This document shows positions 15,738-28,033 of a stretch of 64,000 nucleotides of DNA, piece by piece. Position 1 is the first letter of the stretch; the number at the start of each line of letters is the position of its first letter. The translations under genes were made by a program, and so were the position numbers. Below the pieces are notes generated by a model. The model made no database searches, was not told where the DNA came from, and saw only the letters and a program-made list of their open reading frames with translations. Location of the stretch: assembly GCA_020347665.1 (NCBI GenBank), contig CP070737.1, positions 1,897,154 to 1,961,153 of the forward strand, in the 5' to 3' direction. The DNA is from Nitrospiraceae bacterium. GTDB taxonomy: Bacteria > Nitrospirota > Thermodesulfovibrionia > Thermodesulfovibrionales > UBA6898.

Positions 15738-18171
15738 AACCGGGTAACCTCACTCTGAATATTGAACCGCCTTCTGATTTGTTCTCAAATGAAATATCTC
15801 CATTGAAACTCTTCATAATACTGTAACTGACACCTAAACCAAGTCCGGTGCCTTTCTCTTTGGTAGTAAAAAACGGTTCGAATATCTTTTCAGCGTATTC
15901 CGCAGGCACACCGTGTCCGGTATCTGAAAAGGCGATTTCAATTTCGTCTCCTACTTTTTTTGCTGTGATTTCGAGTGCTCCTGTATCCGTCATGGCATCT
16001 GCAGCGTTAAAAATGATATTCATAAATACCTGAATTAACTGCGTATCATCAACGTGAACCTCTGGCAGATTGTCAGGAACGTCTACCTGAAAGGTAACGT
16101 TTTTCATCCGTTTATCATACCGCACTAGTTCCAGCGTAGAATCAACGATTCCACGGATATTATGTTTCTTGACATTTGATGCTGTCGTTTTGGAAAAACT
16201 AGACATCTGCCGAACGATGCTGATAATCCGGTTTACATGTTTTGCTATTGTGTCAAGAGTTTCTTTTGTGAAGGAATCACACTCCATCGCCCGCAAGATC
16301 TGAACGTACGATGAGATAGAGGTAAGGGGATTGCCCACCTCATGAGCAACGCCCGCCGATATCCTCGCAAGATCGGAGAGCTTTTCCGAATGCATCATCT
16401 GTTCTTCCATTTTCTTCATTTCGGTTATATCCTGAACAAGCACTAATGCCTGATGCGTTCCGTCGGAACTTATCAGCGGCGTTGAGGTTATCTGAAAATA
16501 TCCCTTTCTTCTTCCGAGATCCTGAAAAATGATCTCCTGAACAATATTATTGTCTACTATTGAACGCTGGACGTCTGTTCCGCTATAGATTCTATCAAGA
16601 GACATATCGCCGATATCGTCCACGCCCATCCAATCCCTGAGTGTTCTGTTAATCCACGTAATTTTTCTGTCACTGCCAACGATGAATAATCCCGCTTCAA
16701 GCGTCTCAACAATAGCATTTAATTTTTCTTTCTCGCTGAGCAGCTCATCAGTTCTTTCACGGACCAGTCCTTCAAGTTTTGCGGCGTAATCTCTCAGCGT
16801 TTCCCGTAAATGGACTTCTTCGGTAATTTCATTGCTCGAGAGAATAATTCCGGATACCGTGCCGTGAAGGATAAGGGGATTGATGCTAATGTTCAGGTAC
16901 AACGTCTTTTCCGCTGTCTCATACGGAAAATCATGTAGCATACGGCTGGTTCCTTCAAGACAACTGGCAAAAATCTCCTTGAAGGTGTTCTTGTTTTTTT
17001 CATCAATGATCGGGAAAATGTCAAAAAAGTGCTTGCCAATAATATAGTCCTTTCCCTTTTTACAGAGTTGCTGGTGCGCGGCATTAACTGTTCTAATAAT
17101 CAGGTCCTTGTCGAGCACCATAATCTTTGACTCCGTGCTTTGAAGAAGGTTTTCAAGGTAATCCCTCGCCTGAATAATCTCCTTCTCAAGGTACTTCTGT
17201 CTTTCTAGATGCTTGGCCTTCTCCTCTGCCTTAACCCTTTTCCTGTTAATGAGTATCGTGGCAAACGTACCCGCTATCGTAGCAATAAAAATGGAAATAA
17301 CGAGCAGGGAATGCAGTTTCATACTTTTTCTTATACTATAGGTCACTTCCGAATAGGGTATCGAGACGCAGACGATCCATGACATTTCGCCTACGTTTGA
17401 ACGGGAAAAAGCTATGAGCTTATCTTCCCCGAACGGTGCACGGTAAGAACTGAAGCCAATATTGCCGCTTTCCAGAATCTTTTTTTCTGTTTTGAATGTT
17501 TTGTGACAGTCATAACACGAGGCATCAGTTTTATAAAGGTTTTTTCCAATCATTTCAGGCTGAGTCGGATGAAACAGGAGTGTCCCCTGTCCGTCCATCA
17601 TCCATGCGTGTCCCCTGATACCGACCCGTATCGGGGCCAAAAACTTCTTATTGATCGAGTCTATCATAACCTCCATGATGACAGCGCCGAGTATTTCTGC
17701 GCCCCGGACCACGGGCATCGCGAGCAATATACTTCTCTTGTCCGCAAGGGCATCGATAAACCAAACATCCCCGGGAGGCAGTAACACGGTGCGTTTGAAG
17801 AGATCACGGTCCTGGCCATCCGGCTCTTTTGCCAGAAAACTATAGATAAGGTTGCCTTGTTTATCCCATACTTTCAAATCTATTTCAAGATCTTCTCTGA
17901 ACTCAACATATGCGTTATTTACAAAGGAAGGGAGTCCTTCTCCTGTTATACCCCTGTCGGCCAGAAGACCGACGAAAGAAATGGTCTCATCCTCAAGATG
18001 GTCTATTTGATTTTCGATATTTTTCGCAATGGACTTTGCAATAATGAGCTGCTGCCGGTTAAACTGCTCAGCTATTTCGCTCTGGTAGCTCTGTTGAAAA
18101 AATATATTAAGGGTAATGATAAGAGATACAACAAAAAGAATAAGTATCAGTATGAATATGTTAGTCCTCAA
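15727..18171 (-). CDS. Sensor kinase with a periplasmic Cache-like domain carrying a c-type haem motif
   Basis: The 814-residue kinase begins with a TTG start; no in-frame ATG is near. A membrane helix (about 5-25) is followed by a Cache-type periplasmic domain (about 30-280) containing CYDCH at residues 219-223 (17503-17517), the covalent haem c attachment motif. A second helix (about 286-308), a coiled coil, two PAS domains (about 335-450 and 475-600), HisKA with His610 in AHEVGNPL, and an HATPase with DTGHGV and GTGLGLG follow. The partner is the NtrC-type regulator that overlaps it. Haem would allow sensing of redox state, NO, CO or oxygen. The gene follows the Mut7-C gene by 16 bases. 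Confidence 0.88.
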   Translation of the reverse strand: MRTNIFILILILFVVSLIITLNIFFQQSYQSEIAEQFNRQQLIIAKSIAKNIENQIDHLEDETISFVGLLADRGITGEGLPSFVNNAYVEFREDLEIDLKVWDKQGNLIYSFLAKEPDGQDRDLFKRTVLLPPGDVWFIDALADKRSILLAMPVVRGAEILGAVIMEVMIDSINKKFLAPIRVGIRGHAWMMDGQGTLLFHPTQPEMIGKNLYKTDASCYDCHKTFKTEKKILESGNIGFSSYRAPFGEDKLIAFSRSNVGEMSWIVCVSIPYSEVTYSIRKSMKLHSLLVISIFIATIAGTFATILINRKRVKAEEKAKHLERQKYLEKEIIQARDYLENLLQSTESKIMVLDKDLIIRTVNAAHQQLCKKGKDYIIGKHFFDIFPIIDEKNKNTFKEIFASCLEGTSRMLHDFPYETAEKTLYLNISINPLILHGTVSGIILSSNEITEEVHLRETLRDYAAKLEGLVRERTDELLSEKEKLNAIVETLEAGLFIVGSDRKITWINRTLRDWMGVDDIGDMSLDRIYSGTDVQRSIVDNNIVQEIIFQDLGRRKGYFQITSTPLISSDGTHQALVLVQDITEMKKMEEQMMHSEKLSDLARISAGVAHEVGNPLTSISSYVQILRAMECDSFTKETLDTIAKHVNRIISIVRQMSSFSKTTASNVKKHNIRGIVDSTLELVRYDKRMKNVTFQVDVPDNLPEVHVDDTQLIQVFMNIIFNAADAMTDTGALEITAKKVGDEIEIAFSDTGHGVPAEYAEKIFEPFFTTKEKGTGLGLGVSYSIMKSFNGDISFENKSEGGSIFRVRLPGYEK

Positions 18172-18187
18172 TGACGTGTTTTCCCTC

Positions 18188-18655
18188 TCATGCTTTTTTC
18201 GATCCAGAGAAGAGTTTATTCAGTTTTTTTGTGAACATGGTATAATGGGTACCCTTCCAGTACACCTTACCACAAACATCGCACGTAAAGAAATTGTTAA
18301 TGTTATGATATATGAAATCAGGGACATGCTCCTTAATCTCTCTTTTCCCTGCTACTGCGGTCAGGCTGCCGTTACATACCGTGCATCTACTTACTCTATC
18401 CGTAGTACTCAGATTGCGGAGTGAGATGATCTGCTGAAGCTGTTCAAAGGTATCGTCAGAAGTGATAAAAATATAATCTCTCAGGGCCTTCTGATGTAGC
18501 AGGCCTGCATCCCTGGTAAGAACTGTCCTGTCCTGTTCCCTGGCAATTCTGATAAGTTGCCGGTCGTCTATGTCAGGATAATACAATACATCAACACCGA
18601 TGATCCTCAGCCACCTGGCAAGCCTTCCGAGCATTGCATCAGCGATAAATTTCAT
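18188..18655 (-). CDS. Mut7-C RNase domain protein with zinc ribbon
   Basis: The open frame reaches 18721, but GGAGG about eleven bases before the ATG at 18655 and the family's usual start MKFIADAMLGRLARWLR place the start there (155 residues). The N-terminal half is a PIN-like Mut7-C domain with conserved aspartates (FIADAMLG, VLTRDAGLL). The C-terminal half has CTVCNG and CDVCGKVYWKGTHY, a zinc-binding treble-clef or ribbon. Predicted to be an RNA-degrading or RNA-binding protein; the substrate is unknown. It lies just downstream of rpoC on the same strand and may ride on that transcript. Confidence 0.87.
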   Translation of the reverse strand: MKFIADAMLGRLARWLRIIGVDVLYYPDIDDRQLIRIAREQDRTVLTRDAGLLHQKALRDYIFITSDDTFEQLQQIISLRNLSTTDRVSRCTVCNGSLTAVAGKREIKEHVPDFIYHNINNFFTCDVCGKVYWKGTHYTMFTKKLNKLFSGSKKA

Positions 18656-18721
18656 GACATATGCATCCTCCGTATACTGTGACAGGAACAGAGGCAGCAC
18701 ACGGAGGATTTCAATACACAA

Positions 18722-21700
18722 TTATTCTTCGATAATCGGCTCGGAAATCATGGGTTTCAGTTCCCGCTTGACAAAGGTATTCCTGTATTGTTCCATACCG
18801 GTTCCAGCAGGTATGATTCTTCCCATGATTACATTTTCTTTCAGGCCGCGCAGTTCATCAATTGCACCGTTTATTGCAGCTTCGGTCAATACGCGGGTTG
18901 TTTCCTGGAAAGAAGCGGCAGAGACAAAGCTTTCCGTTGAAAGGGATGCCTTGGTAATGCCAAGAAGTAGAGGTTTGCCCTGAGCCGGGTTGCCTCCCTC
19001 GGCCTTTACTTTCGCATTCTCTTCATGGAACGGAATTCTGTCAACCTGTTCTCCAATCAAAAATATGGTATCTCCCGGATCTTCAATTCGCACTTTTTTC
19101 ATCATCTGCCGGACAATCACCTCTATATGCTTGTCATTGATGGACACTCCCTGAAGCCGGTATACCTTTTGGACTTCATCAACAAGATAACGCTGGAGTT
19201 CGTTTGGCCCAAGAATATCAAGCACGCTGTGAGGGTTTACCGCACCATCCATAAGCGGTTCGCCAGCCTTTACCCAATCACCTTCATGCACACTCACATG
19301 TTTGCCTTTCGGGATATCATATTCCTTCGTTGTCTCTCCTCCTTTTACCACAACAACCCGTTTCCCTTTCTGCGCACTTTTGAATTCAACCATGCCGTCG
19401 ATTTCTGAAACTAAGGCATGCTCTTTCGGCCTGCGTGCCTCAAATAACTCTGCTACCCTCGGAAGACCACCGGTTATATCTTTTGTTTTGGTTGTTTCTC
19501 TTGGAATTTTTGCCAGAATATCACCGGGGGATACCAGATCATTTCTATCAACAAGAATATGGGCTCCAGAAGGCAAGAGATACCGAGCGATATTGTTGGT
19601 CCCCGGAATTTTGAGCGTTGTTTTTCCCTGCTTATCCTTTATCGAAATTCTCGGTCTCATGGTCGTAGGATAGTCAATAATAACCTTGTGCGAAAGACCG
19701 GTTGTTTCATCGACCTCTTCCTTGACACTCACTCCTTCAACAATGTCCCCGAGTGCAATACTCCCGCCAAGCTCCGTAATGATCGGTGTCGAATAGGGAT
19801 CCCACTCAACCAGCCGCTGTCCGGCTTCAACTTTCTGACCGTTTTTCACGCGCAGTTTCGCACCGTACACCACAGTATATTTTTCCCGTTCGCGTCCTTT
19901 GGCATCGGTCACAGCAATACTGCCGTTCCTGTTCATAATGACAAGGAAGCCTTCCCTGTTCTTAACCGTATTTATGTTAATAAACTTTATCGTACCGTTG
20001 TACTTCGCCTCAAGAACAGTCTGTTCAACGACCTTAGAAGCGGTTCCTCCTATATGAAACGTCCTCATGGTAAGCTGCGTTCCCGGTTCTCCAATTGATT
20101 GGGCCGCGATAATGCCGACTGATTCTCCTGTTTCAATCTGGCCGCCTGTCGTCAGGTCTCTTCCATAACATGTTCCGCAGGCCCCGAACTTGGAGTTACA
20201 GGTGAGAACCGATCTAATTTTTACGCTGTCGATTCCTGCTTCGATTATTTTTTCTGTGCAGGTCTCGTCAATTTCCTGGTTCTTCTTTAAAATCCGCTCA
20301 CCCGTGACAGGATCTTTCAGATCTTCCACAGTAACCCTGCCCTGTATTCTCTCATCCAGCGGGAGTATGATTTCTCCACCTTCAACGAGGGACGTAACGG
20401 TAATGCCATTCGTGGTACCACAGTCCTTTTCCATAATCATGACATCCTGAGCCACATCAACAAGTCTCCGCGTAAGATATCCTGAATTCGCGGTCTTTAG
20501 CGCGGTGTCGGCAAGACCTTTTCGTGCGCCATGAGTAGAGATAAAATACTGGAGTGGTGTCAATCCCTCTCTGAAGTTAGCAGTAATGGGGGTTTCGATA
20601 ATCTCACCGGAGGGCTTGGCCATCAATCCCCGCATACCGGCGAGCTGCCGTATCTGGGCGGCACTGCCGCGGGCCCCGGAATCAGCCATCATGAATATGC
20701 TGTTGAAAGATCTCCGCTCCTGAAGCTCCCTTTCCGGATATAGACGATCGTCATCTGCACCCAGTTCCTGCATCATCTCGTCTGCGATACGCTCTGTAAC
20801 ATTTGCCCAGATGTCAATAACCTTATTATATCGCTCACCCTGGGTAATCAGGCCGTCCGCATACTGTTTCTGGACTTCCATAACCTCCTGTTCAGCGCTA
20901 TGGATCATAGATGCTTTTTGGGACGGAATATGCATGTCAGCCATACATATTGACAGACCCGAATTTGTAGCAAAATGGAAACCAAGTTTTTCCAGATTAT
21001 CGAGAAACACAACAGTCGCACGTTTTCCGGCAGTCTTATATGCATCCTCAATAATCTTCGAAAGCTCTTTCTTGGTCATATCCCTATTAATTTTCGAGAA
21101 CGGAATCTCCTCAGGAACTATCTCATAGAACAGAATTCTACCGACTGTTGTTTCTACGGATTCTCCATTAAGACGAACAGTTATCTTTGCATGCTCGCTC
21201 AATAATCCGGCATCATACGCGATTCGTACATCTGCAGGATCCGAAAAATATTTCCCTTCTCCAATCGCTCCCTTTCGCTCTTTCATAAGATAATAGATCC
21301 CCAGCACCATATCCTGCGTAGGAAGCATTATTGGTTTGCCGTTTGCCGGTGAAAGGATATTGTTCACCGCCATCATCAGAACCCGTGCCTCGACCTGTGC
21401 CTCAATTGATAGCGGTACATGAACCGCCATCTGGTCACCGTCAAAATCAGCATTGAACGCTGAACAGACGAGCGGATGCAGTTTAATTGCCTTGCCCTCG
21501 ACAAGAACCGGGTCAAAGGCCTGAATCCCCAGTCTGTGGAGGGTTGGCGCTCTGTTCAGAAGTACCGGTGTTTCCCGTATGACATCTTCCAGGGCATCCC
21601 AGACTTCTGCTGATTCTTTATCAACTAGCTTTTTCGCTGCTTTTATGGTTGTAGCAAAGCCCTGCTCCTCAAGTTTATTGAAAATGAATGGCTTAAACAG

Positions 21701-22828
21701 TTCGAGTGCCATTCTCTTTGGCAGTCCACACTGGTGAAGCTTCAGTTCAGGACCGACAACAATGACCGAACGGCCAGAGTAATCCACCCGTTTGCCAAGA
21801 AGATTCTGTCTGAAGCGGCCCTGTTTGCCTTTGATCATGTCACTCAGGGACTTTAACGGCCGTTTGGTTGCTGTCTTGAGCACCTTGCTTCTGCGACCAT
21901 TATCAAACAGTGAGTCAACCGCCTCCTGGAGCATCCTCTTTTCATTTTTTATTATTACGCTCGGCGCCTTCAATTCAACAAGTCTTTTCAGGCGGTTATT
22001 TCTGTTAATAACTCGCCGGTAAAGATCATTCAGATCTGACGTCGCAAAACGTCCCCCTTCCAACGGCACCAATGGCCTCAGGTCAGGGGGAAGAACAGGA
22101 ATAACATCCATAATCATCCATTCAGGTTCGTTACCCGATTTTCTGAATGCTTCAACAACCTTTAACCGTTTTGTAAGCTTCTTTTTGACTCCCAGGGAGA
22201 CCGCTTCCCTGATCTTGGATTTCAGTTCAACACTGAGCACTTCAAGATCAACCGCTCTCAACAGTTCCCTTACTGCTTCAGCGCCCATACCAGCCTTAAA
22301 CCGTGTGCCGTACTCAGCCAGCTTCTTTTTATATTCTTCCTCGCTGAGGACCTCTTTCAACTTTAACGGTGTATCGCCCGGATCGATAACAATAAAGCTT
22401 TCGAAATAGAGAACCTTCTCAAGATTTCTCATGGTCATGTCCAGCAGCGTTCCGATACGGCTCGGCACTCCCTTGAGGAACCAGATATGTGCTACCGGCG
22501 TTGCCAGCTCTATGTGGCCCAACCGTTCTCTTCTCACCTTTGACTGTATAACCTCAACCCCACATTTATCACACACAATGCCACGGTGTTTCATCCGTTT
22601 GTATTTACCGCATATACATTCCCAGTCTTTCACCGGACCAAATATCTTGGCACAGAAAAGACCGTCTCTCTCCGGCTTAAACGTACGGTAATTAATAGTT
22701 TCCGGTTTCTTAACCTCGCCAAATGACCATTCCCGTATCTTTTCCGGAGAAGCGAGTTTTATTCTTATTGCTTCAAAATCTGTCGGATTCTTAGGCTTTT
22801 GAAACGTGTTATAGATATCTTCTGCCAA
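18722..22828 (-). CDS. rpoC: RNA polymerase subunit beta'
   Basis: At 1368 residues this is close to the normal bacterial length. The N-terminal zinc site is C71, C73, C86, C89. The catalytic Mg-binding loop [12 protein letters not shown] lies near residue 460. A second zinc cluster includes [13 protein letters not shown]. The trigger-loop region ([16 protein letters not shown]) is intact. The start codon lies one base after the rpoB stop, so the two are co-translated. The downstream neighbour is the Mut7-C gene. Confidence 0.99.
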   Translation of the reverse strand: MAEDIYNTFQKPKNPTDFEAIRIKLASPEKIREWSFGEVKKPETINYRTFKPERDGLFCAKIFGPVKDWECICGKYKRMKHRGIVCDKCGVEVIQSKVRRERLGHIELATPVAHIWFLKGVPSRIGTLLDMTMRNLEKVLYFESFIVIDPGDTPLKLKEVLSEEEYKKKLAEYGTRFKAGMGAEAVRELLRAVDLEVLSVELKSKIREAVSLGVKKKLTKRLKVVEAFRKSGNEPEWMIMDVIPVLPPDLRPLVPLEGGRFATSDLNDLYRRVINRNNRLKRLVELKAPSVIIKNEKRMLQEAVDSLFDNGRRSKVLKTATKRPLKSLSDMIKGKQGRFRQNLLGKRVDYSGRSVIVVGPELKLHQCGLPKRMALELFKPFIFNKLEEQGFATTIKAAKKLVDKESAEVWDALEDVIRETPVLLNRAPTLHRLGIQAFDPVLVEGKAIKLHPLVCSAFNADFDGDQMAVHVPLSIEAQVEARVLMMAVNNILSPANGKPIMLPTQDMVLGIYYLMKERKGAIGEGKYFSDPADVRIAYDAGLLSEHAKITVRLNGESVETTVGRILFYEIVPEEIPFSKINRDMTKKELSKIIEDAYKTAGKRATVVFLDNLEKLGFHFATNSGLSICMADMHIPSQKASMIHSAEQEVMEVQKQYADGLITQGERYNKVIDIWANVTERIADEMMQELGADDDRLYPERELQERRSFNSIFMMADSGARGSAAQIRQLAGMRGLMAKPSGEIIETPITANFREGLTPLQYFISTHGARKGLADTALKTANSGYLTRRLVDVAQDVMIMEKDCGTTNGITVTSLVEGGEIILPLDERIQGRVTVEDLKDPVTGERILKKNQEIDETCTEKIIEAGIDSVKIRSVLTCNSKFGACGTCYGRDLTTGGQIETGESVGIIAAQSIGEPGTQLTMRTFHIGGTASKVVEQTVLEAKYNGTIKFININTVKNREGFLVIMNRNGSIAVTDAKGREREKYTVVYGAKLRVKNGQKVEAGQRLVEWDPYSTPIITELGGSIALGDIVEGVSVKEEVDETTGLSHKVIIDYPTTMRPRISIKDKQGKTTLKIPGTNNIARYLLPSGAHILVDRNDLVSPGDILAKIPRETTKTKDITGGLPRVAELFEARRPKEHALVSEIDGMVEFKSAQKGKRVVVVKGGETTKEYDIPKGKHVSVHEGDWVKAGEPLMDGAVNPHSVLDILGPNELQRYLVDEVQKVYRLQGVSINDKHIEVIVRQMMKKVRIEDPGDTIFLIGEQVDRIPFHEENAKVKAEGGNPAQGKPLLLGITKASLSTESFVSAASFQETTRVLTEAAINGAIDELRGLKENVIMGRIIPAGTGMEQYRNTFVKRELKPMISEPIIEE

Positions 22829-22829
22829 G

Positions 22830-25800
22830 TTAATCCCCCTTTTTCTTTTTCTCCAGTAACTCTATATCAAGACCAAGGCTCTGGAGTTCTTTGATCAAAA
22901 CATGGAAAGACTCGGGCACTCCCGGTTCCAGGTTCGCGTCGCCCTTCACAATAGCTTCGTACATCCGTGCCCTTCCGGCGACATCATCACTTTTTACCGT
23001 TAAGAATTCCTGCAGAGAATACGCAGCACCATAGCCTTCCAGCGCCCAAACCTCCATTTCTCCTAGCCGCTGTCCACCAAACTGCGCCTTTCCACCCAGA
23101 GGCTGCTGGGTGACCAGCGAATACGGACCGATAGAACGTGCATGAATTTTGTCATCGACAAGATGATGCAATTTCAGCATATACATGACACCGACGGTCA
23201 CCGGTCTCTTAAACGGCTGTCCGGTCTTTCCGTCGTAGAGTGTCACCTGGCCAGTAGTCGGTACATCTGCTTTTTTGAGCAGTTCTTTTATCTCTTTTTC
23301 CCTTGCTCCCTCGAAAACCGGCGTTGCAATATGGAGATCCAGCTTCTGCGCTGCCCAGCCAAGATGGGTTTCAAGAATTTGACCTACATTCATTCGGGAA
23401 GGAACCCCCAGCGGATTCAATACAATATCAACGGGAGTGCCATCCGGAAGATATGGCATATCTTCCTTTGGCAGAACCATGGCCACAACACCTTTATTGC
23501 CGTGACGGCCCGCCATCTTGTCCCCGATCTGGACTTTCCGCTTCATAGCTATATAGACCTTGATAGTCTTGTTCACACCAGGAGGCAGTTCATCACCCCT
23601 TCTTACCTTATCCACTTTCTCATCATATTGCGATTCAAGATACCGCACATATTGATTGGATTCCCGTATAACTGACTGGATCTTTTCCTCCGTTTCACCA
23701 TCGGCAACCTTTATCCGAACAAGATGCTCATCCTGAATATCTTCGAGATGCTTTTCAGTAATCGTTTTATTCTGAGGGCATATAACCGTTTTGCTTCTGG
23801 GAAGCTTGATATCTTCGGCAGCACGCTGTCCAATCAAGAGTGTGCGAATTTTATTAAACTTCTCTTCCTTCACAATCGTTATCTCTTCTTCAAGATCCCG
23901 CTGTAATTCTCTTATATCATCTTTTTCAATACTTTTTGCCCTTCCATCTTTTGTGACTCCCTTTCTTGAAAAAACCCGAACATCAACAACGGTTCCTTCA
24001 ATCCCGGGCGGAACATAGAGACAGCTCTCTTTGACCTCCTCCGCTTTTTCACCGAATATTGCTCTGAGCAGCTTTTCTTCGGGAGTCAACTGCGTTTCTC
24101 CCTTGGGAGTCACTTTCCCCACGAGGATATCGCCCGGTTTTACTTCTGCCCCTATTCTGATGATGCCGCTCTCGTCAAGATCTTTTAATGCTTCTTCACC
24201 AACATTCGGAATATCCCTGGTAATTTCTTCGGGACCCAGCTTTGTTTCGCGTGCTTCGACCTCAAATTCTTCAATATGGACTGACGAATAGACATCATCT
24301 TCAACAAGCCGCTCGCTTATCAGGATAGCATCTTCAAAGTTATACCCACCCCACGGCATGAATGCCACAAGCACATTTTTCCCGAGAGAAAGTTCGCCCA
24401 GTTCCGTTGATTGACCGTCGGCCAGGATATCTCCTTTCTTAACGGTATCGCCAACGGAAACAACGGGTCTCTGGTTGATACAAGTCGCCTGGTTTGATCT
24501 CTGGAATTTAATGAGGCTGTAGATATCAACTCCACCGTCGTCACCAGTTCCCCTCACAACAATTCGTGACGCATCCACGCTTATAACCCGTCCTGACCTT
24601 TTTGCAAGCACAAGTGCTCCGGAGTCACGGGCCGCGACATGTTCCATCCCTGTACCAACAATCGGCGATGCGGGCTCCAGCAATGGTACAGCCTGTCTCT
24701 GCATGTTAGAACCCATTAATGCCCTGTTGGCATCATCGTTCTCGAGAAACGGAATCAGTGAAGCAGAGATGCCGACAATCTGTTTCGGAGATACATCCAT
24801 ATACTGTACTTCCTGCGGCGTGACCATCTTAAAATCACCGCCTTCACGGGCTGAAACTGTTTCGCCTTCAATTTTTCCTTTATTGTTCAGCGGGGTAGTC
24901 GCCTCTGCAATGATAAAATGTTCTCCCTCTATTGCTGAAAAATATTCTATCTCCTCTGTCACTCTGCCGTTGACAACTCTCCGGTACGGCACCTCTATGA
25001 AGCCGTATTCATTCACGCGGGCATACGAGGCAAGGGAGGTAATAAGACCGATGTTCGGCCCTTCAGGCGTTTCAATAGGACAGATTCTGCCATAGTGCGT
25101 GGGATGCACATCTCTGACCTCGAATCCTGCGCGTTCCCGGGTCAGTCCTCCCGGACCAAGCGCAGAGAGCCGCCTCTTGTGGGTAATTTCAGAGAGGGGA
25201 TTTGTCTGATCCATAAACTGGCTCAGCTGACTTGAACCAAAGAATTCTTTCACCGATGCAATAACCGGCTTTGCATTGATGAGATCATGCGGCATTGCCG
25301 TATCAAGTTCCGTCAGCGTCATCTTTTCCCTTATGGCACGCTCCATTCTAACAAGCCCTATGCGGAACTGATTCTCAAGAAGTTCCCCTACCCCTCTTAT
25401 CCTTCTGTTGCCAAGATGATCAATGTCATCGATCTCTCCTTCACCGCTCCTCAATGACAAAATATATCTGACAATTTCAATAATATCCTTATCGGTGAGC
25501 ACCTTCTTTTCCAGCGGTATGTCGAGACCGAGCCGCTTGTTCAGTTTTAACCTGCCTACCGGTGAAAGATCGTATCTTTTCGGATCAAAGAACAGGCCAT
25601 TAAAGAGCTCTCGTGCAGCATTTTTTGTCGGGGGTTCACCGGGCCTCAGCTTCTTGTATACCTCAATGAGAGCTCCTTCCTGAGTATTTACCTTGTCTGT
25701 CAACAGAGTATCTCTCAGTGAAGAAAGATAACGCATATTATCGATGAAGAGCAGACTGAGTGTATCTATCTTTAATGAGAGAATTTTATTTAAAGCATCC

Positions 25801-26762
25801 TCTGTAATAGCCTCATTTCCTTCAAGTATAACTTCTCCCGTTGACGGATCAATGATATCCTTGAGCGTTATTCTTCCGATAAGATCCTGCTGCGCTATCG
25901 GAATGGTCTTGATGCCTGCCGATTCTATCTTTCTGATAGCACTTTTTGTAATTTTACTTCCTTCCTTGACTATCACTTCTTTGGACCGGGGCGCAATAAT
26001 ATTCTCAATCGCCTTGATTCCCACAAGAATATCGCTCGTCATTCTCGAAAAATTGCTTCCCTTTATGGTAATCGTTTCTATGGGATAAAATGTTTTTAAG
26101 AGATCCTCGTTCGTATATCCGAGGGCTTTGAGCACTATAGTCGCGGGCAATTTTTTCCGTCTGTCAATTCGCACATAGAGAATATCTTTCGCGTCAAACT
26201 CAAAATCCAGCCAGGAACCACGTGAGGGGATAACCCGTGCAAAGTACAGAAGCCTGCCGCTGGCGTGTGTTTTCCCTTTGTCATGACTGAAAAAAACGCC
26301 CGGCGAGCGATGCAGCTGACTTACCACAACCCGTTCGGTCCCGTTCACAATAAATGTGCCGGTTTCTGTCATGAGCGGCATTTCCCCGATGTAGACTTCC
26401 TGCTCTCTTGATTCCTTCAGCAGTTTTTGACCGCCGGGATCCACCTCGAAAAGATTCAGTTTAACGTTTATTCTTAGCGGTGCAGCATATGTCGTCCCTT
26501 TTTGCAGACATTCCCGAACAGTGAACTTCGGTTCGCCAACCGTATATCCCATAAATTCGATAGCCGCCGTTTCATTGTAGTCCATGATGGGAAACACACT
26601 TATAAAAGCAGCCTGAAGACCCATATCTTTCCTCTTGTTGAAGGAAAGGTCCCTCTGCAAAAATGTGTCATAGGAACTTTTCTGTATCTCTATCAGATTA
26701 GGAACCTCAAGGAATTGCGGCACTTTACCAAAATTCTCTCTTTTTCTCAAAACCCTTGCCAT
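22830..26762 (-). CDS. rpoB: RNA polymerase subunit beta
   Basis: The 1310-residue protein is full length. The rifampicin pocket reads [16 protein letters not shown] and [13 protein letters not shown], the wild-type residues of sensitive enzymes. The C-terminal [15 protein letters not shown] segment, which pairs with beta', is present. It follows rplL by 86 bases in the same direction and precedes rpoC with almost no gap. Confidence 0.99.
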   Translation of the reverse strand: MARVLRKRENFGKVPQFLEVPNLIEIQKSSYDTFLQRDLSFNKRKDMGLQAAFISVFPIMDYNETAAIEFMGYTVGEPKFTVRECLQKGTTYAAPLRINVKLNLFEVDPGGQKLLKESREQEVYIGEMPLMTETGTFIVNGTERVVVSQLHRSPGVFFSHDKGKTHASGRLLYFARVIPSRGSWLDFEFDAKDILYVRIDRRKKLPATIVLKALGYTNEDLLKTFYPIETITIKGSNFSRMTSDILVGIKAIENIIAPRSKEVIVKEGSKITKSAIRKIESAGIKTIPIAQQDLIGRITLKDIIDPSTGEVILEGNEAITEDALNKILSLKIDTLSLLFIDNMRYLSSLRDTLLTDKVNTQEGALIEVYKKLRPGEPPTKNAARELFNGLFFDPKRYDLSPVGRLKLNKRLGLDIPLEKKVLTDKDIIEIVRYILSLRSGEGEIDDIDHLGNRRIRGVGELLENQFRIGLVRMERAIREKMTLTELDTAMPHDLINAKPVIASVKEFFGSSQLSQFMDQTNPLSEITHKRRLSALGPGGLTRERAGFEVRDVHPTHYGRICPIETPEGPNIGLITSLASYARVNEYGFIEVPYRRVVNGRVTEEIEYFSAIEGEHFIIAEATTPLNNKGKIEGETVSAREGGDFKMVTPQEVQYMDVSPKQIVGISASLIPFLENDDANRALMGSNMQRQAVPLLEPASPIVGTGMEHVAARDSGALVLAKRSGRVISVDASRIVVRGTGDDGGVDIYSLIKFQRSNQATCINQRPVVSVGDTVKKGDILADGQSTELGELSLGKNVLVAFMPWGGYNFEDAILISERLVEDDVYSSVHIEEFEVEARETKLGPEEITRDIPNVGEEALKDLDESGIIRIGAEVKPGDILVGKVTPKGETQLTPEEKLLRAIFGEKAEEVKESCLYVPPGIEGTVVDVRVFSRKGVTKDGRAKSIEKDDIRELQRDLEEEITIVKEEKFNKIRTLLIGQRAAEDIKLPRSKTVICPQNKTITEKHLEDIQDEHLVRIKVADGETEEKIQSVIRESNQYVRYLESQYDEKVDKVRRGDELPPGVNKTIKVYIAMKRKVQIGDKMAGRHGNKGVVAMVLPKEDMPYLPDGTPVDIVLNPLGVPSRMNVGQILETHLGWAAQKLDLHIATPVFEGAREKEIKELLKKADVPTTGQVTLYDGKTGQPFKRPVTVGVMYMLKLHHLVDDKIHARSIGPYSLVTQQPLGGKAQFGGQRLGEMEVWALEGYGAAYSLQEFLTVKSDDVAGRARMYEAIVKGDANLEPGVPESFHVLIKELQSLGLDIELLEKKKKGD

Positions 26763-26848
26763 AAATCTCCCTTTATGTTAGCACCAGGAACACGAGAAAC
26801 GGTGAACGTCATGCAGCCTGCTTCACTCCCGTTTCTCGATTCCTTATT

Positions 26849-27232
26849 TTATTTTACTTCTACGACTGCACCCTGCTCTTCCAGTTTAGCTTTTACTGCG
26901 TCAGCCTCTTCCTTTGGAACGCCGGACTTTACCGGCTTGGGGGCACTGTCAACAAGTTCCTTAGCTTCTTTGAGTCCAAGACCGGTGAGTTCCCGCACAA
27001 CTTTGATTACCTGGATCTTCTTGTCTCCGGCAGAAGAGAGAACAACGTCGAATGCCGTCTTTTCCTCGGCAGCAGCGGCAGCCGGTTCACCCGGAGCTGC
27101 AGCAGCTGCAACAGCCACAGGAGCTGCAGCAGTAACGTCGTACCGCTCCTCGAACTCCTTGATGAATTTCGACATATCAAGGACCGTCATATTGTCAATG
27201 AATTCAAAAACCTGATCTTTGGTTATTGCCAT
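26849..27232 (-). CDS. rplL: Ribosomal protein L7/L12
   Basis: The 127-residue protein has the N-terminal dimerisation helices, an Ala/Pro-rich hinge at about 34-57 and the conserved C-terminal factor-binding domain ([20 protein letters not shown]). It forms the ribosomal stalk that recruits EF-Tu and EF-G. It follows rplJ by 61 bases with GGAGG ahead of the start. Confidence 0.98.
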   Translation of the reverse strand: MAITKDQVFEFIDNMTVLDMSKFIKEFEERYDVTAAAPVAVAAAAAPGEPAAAAAEEKTAFDVVLSSAGDKKIQVIKVVRELTGLGLKEAKELVDSAPKPVKSGVPKEEADAVKAKLEEQGAVVEVK

Positions 27233-27293
27233 GTTGTTTCCTCCTTTTTATTCGTCTTTATCCTTACTCATGATTTTTTTACATTTCATATGA

Positions 27294-27818
27294 TTACTGC
27301 TCTTTTTTACTTCTCAAGGCGCTCATGGCATATCCAAGACTGCTGACTGTTGCCGCGAGCGCTCTGGCCATGTTGCCTGCCGGTGCCTGTAAGGTTCCAG
27401 CCAGTCTTGCCAGTAATATTTCCTTTGCCGGTAACATTGCGATTTCCTTAATTTCGTTTTCTTCACAGAGTTTTCCCTCAACCACAGCGCCTTTAACCGC
27501 CAGTTTTTCATTTGTTTTGGTAAACTCAAGAACTTTCTTGACTGCCGTTACCGGATCATCATATCCGATGGCAACACCAACCGGATCATGGAAAATATCA
27601 TCTGCAACAGCAATATCAGTATCCCGGGATGCAATCCGGGCAAGGGTGTTCTTTACCACCCTGAATTCAACAGAAGAATCTTTGAGCTGCTTTCGCAGTT
27701 CACTCATTTCCGCGACTGTCATACCTTTATAGTCAGCAAACACTACCGCTTTCGCCCTGGAAAATCTGTCCTTTAGGTCGTCTATTACGCGTGCTTTATC
27801 TTGTTTATTCAGTTTCAA
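27294..27818 (-). CDS. rplJ: Ribosomal protein L10
   Basis: The 174-residue protein opens with KQDKARVIDDLKDRF and AVVFADYKGMTVAEMSELR, as in L10, and ends in the long helix that binds L7/L12 dimers. AGGAGG precedes the start. The 215 bases upstream carry an L10-type leader, where free L10-L7/L12 normally represses translation. Confidence 0.98.
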   Translation of the reverse strand: MKLNKQDKARVIDDLKDRFSRAKAVVFADYKGMTVAEMSELRKQLKDSSVEFRVVKNTLARIASRDTDIAVADDIFHDPVGVAIGYDDPVTAVKKVLEFTKTNEKLAVKGAVVEGKLCEENEIKEIAMLPAKEILLARLAGTLQAPAGNMARALAATVSSLGYAMSALRSKKEQ

Positions 27819-27914
27819 CCTCCTTTCCCAGAGAAAACGATCGAGGAAACAACAAACAGGAATTATCCCGTGCAGACCCTTTCATCTGCTTTCCTGCTTC
27901 ACTTCTTTAACATC

Positions 27915-28000
27915 CTCCGTTGTAGCCTCGGTAGGCCGGCCTGCGCATTCTTTCTATCAGGCCAATTAAGGTATCCGCCTACTGTCTCTGACTTATTACC
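27915..28000 (-). ncRNA. Ribosomal L10 leader (autoregulatory mRNA element)
   Basis: Between rplA and rplJ, on the coding strand, AGACAGTAGGCGGATACC is followed at a distance by GGCCTACCGAGGCT. The CAGTAGGC and GCCTACCG arms pair except for one position. The AGACAG...CCGAGG conserved blocks match the L10 leader class that binds L10 and L7/L12. Boundaries are approximate. Confidence 0.7.
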
Positions 28001-28033
28001 GCTCTATAACAAGCACATATGTGCCTGTTTGTG

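Noticed and set aside
19025..26088. Many plus-strand frames of 60-180 codons opposite rpoC and rpoB
   Set aside because: All are shadows of the subunit genes; none has a ribosome-binding site or a protein-like composition.
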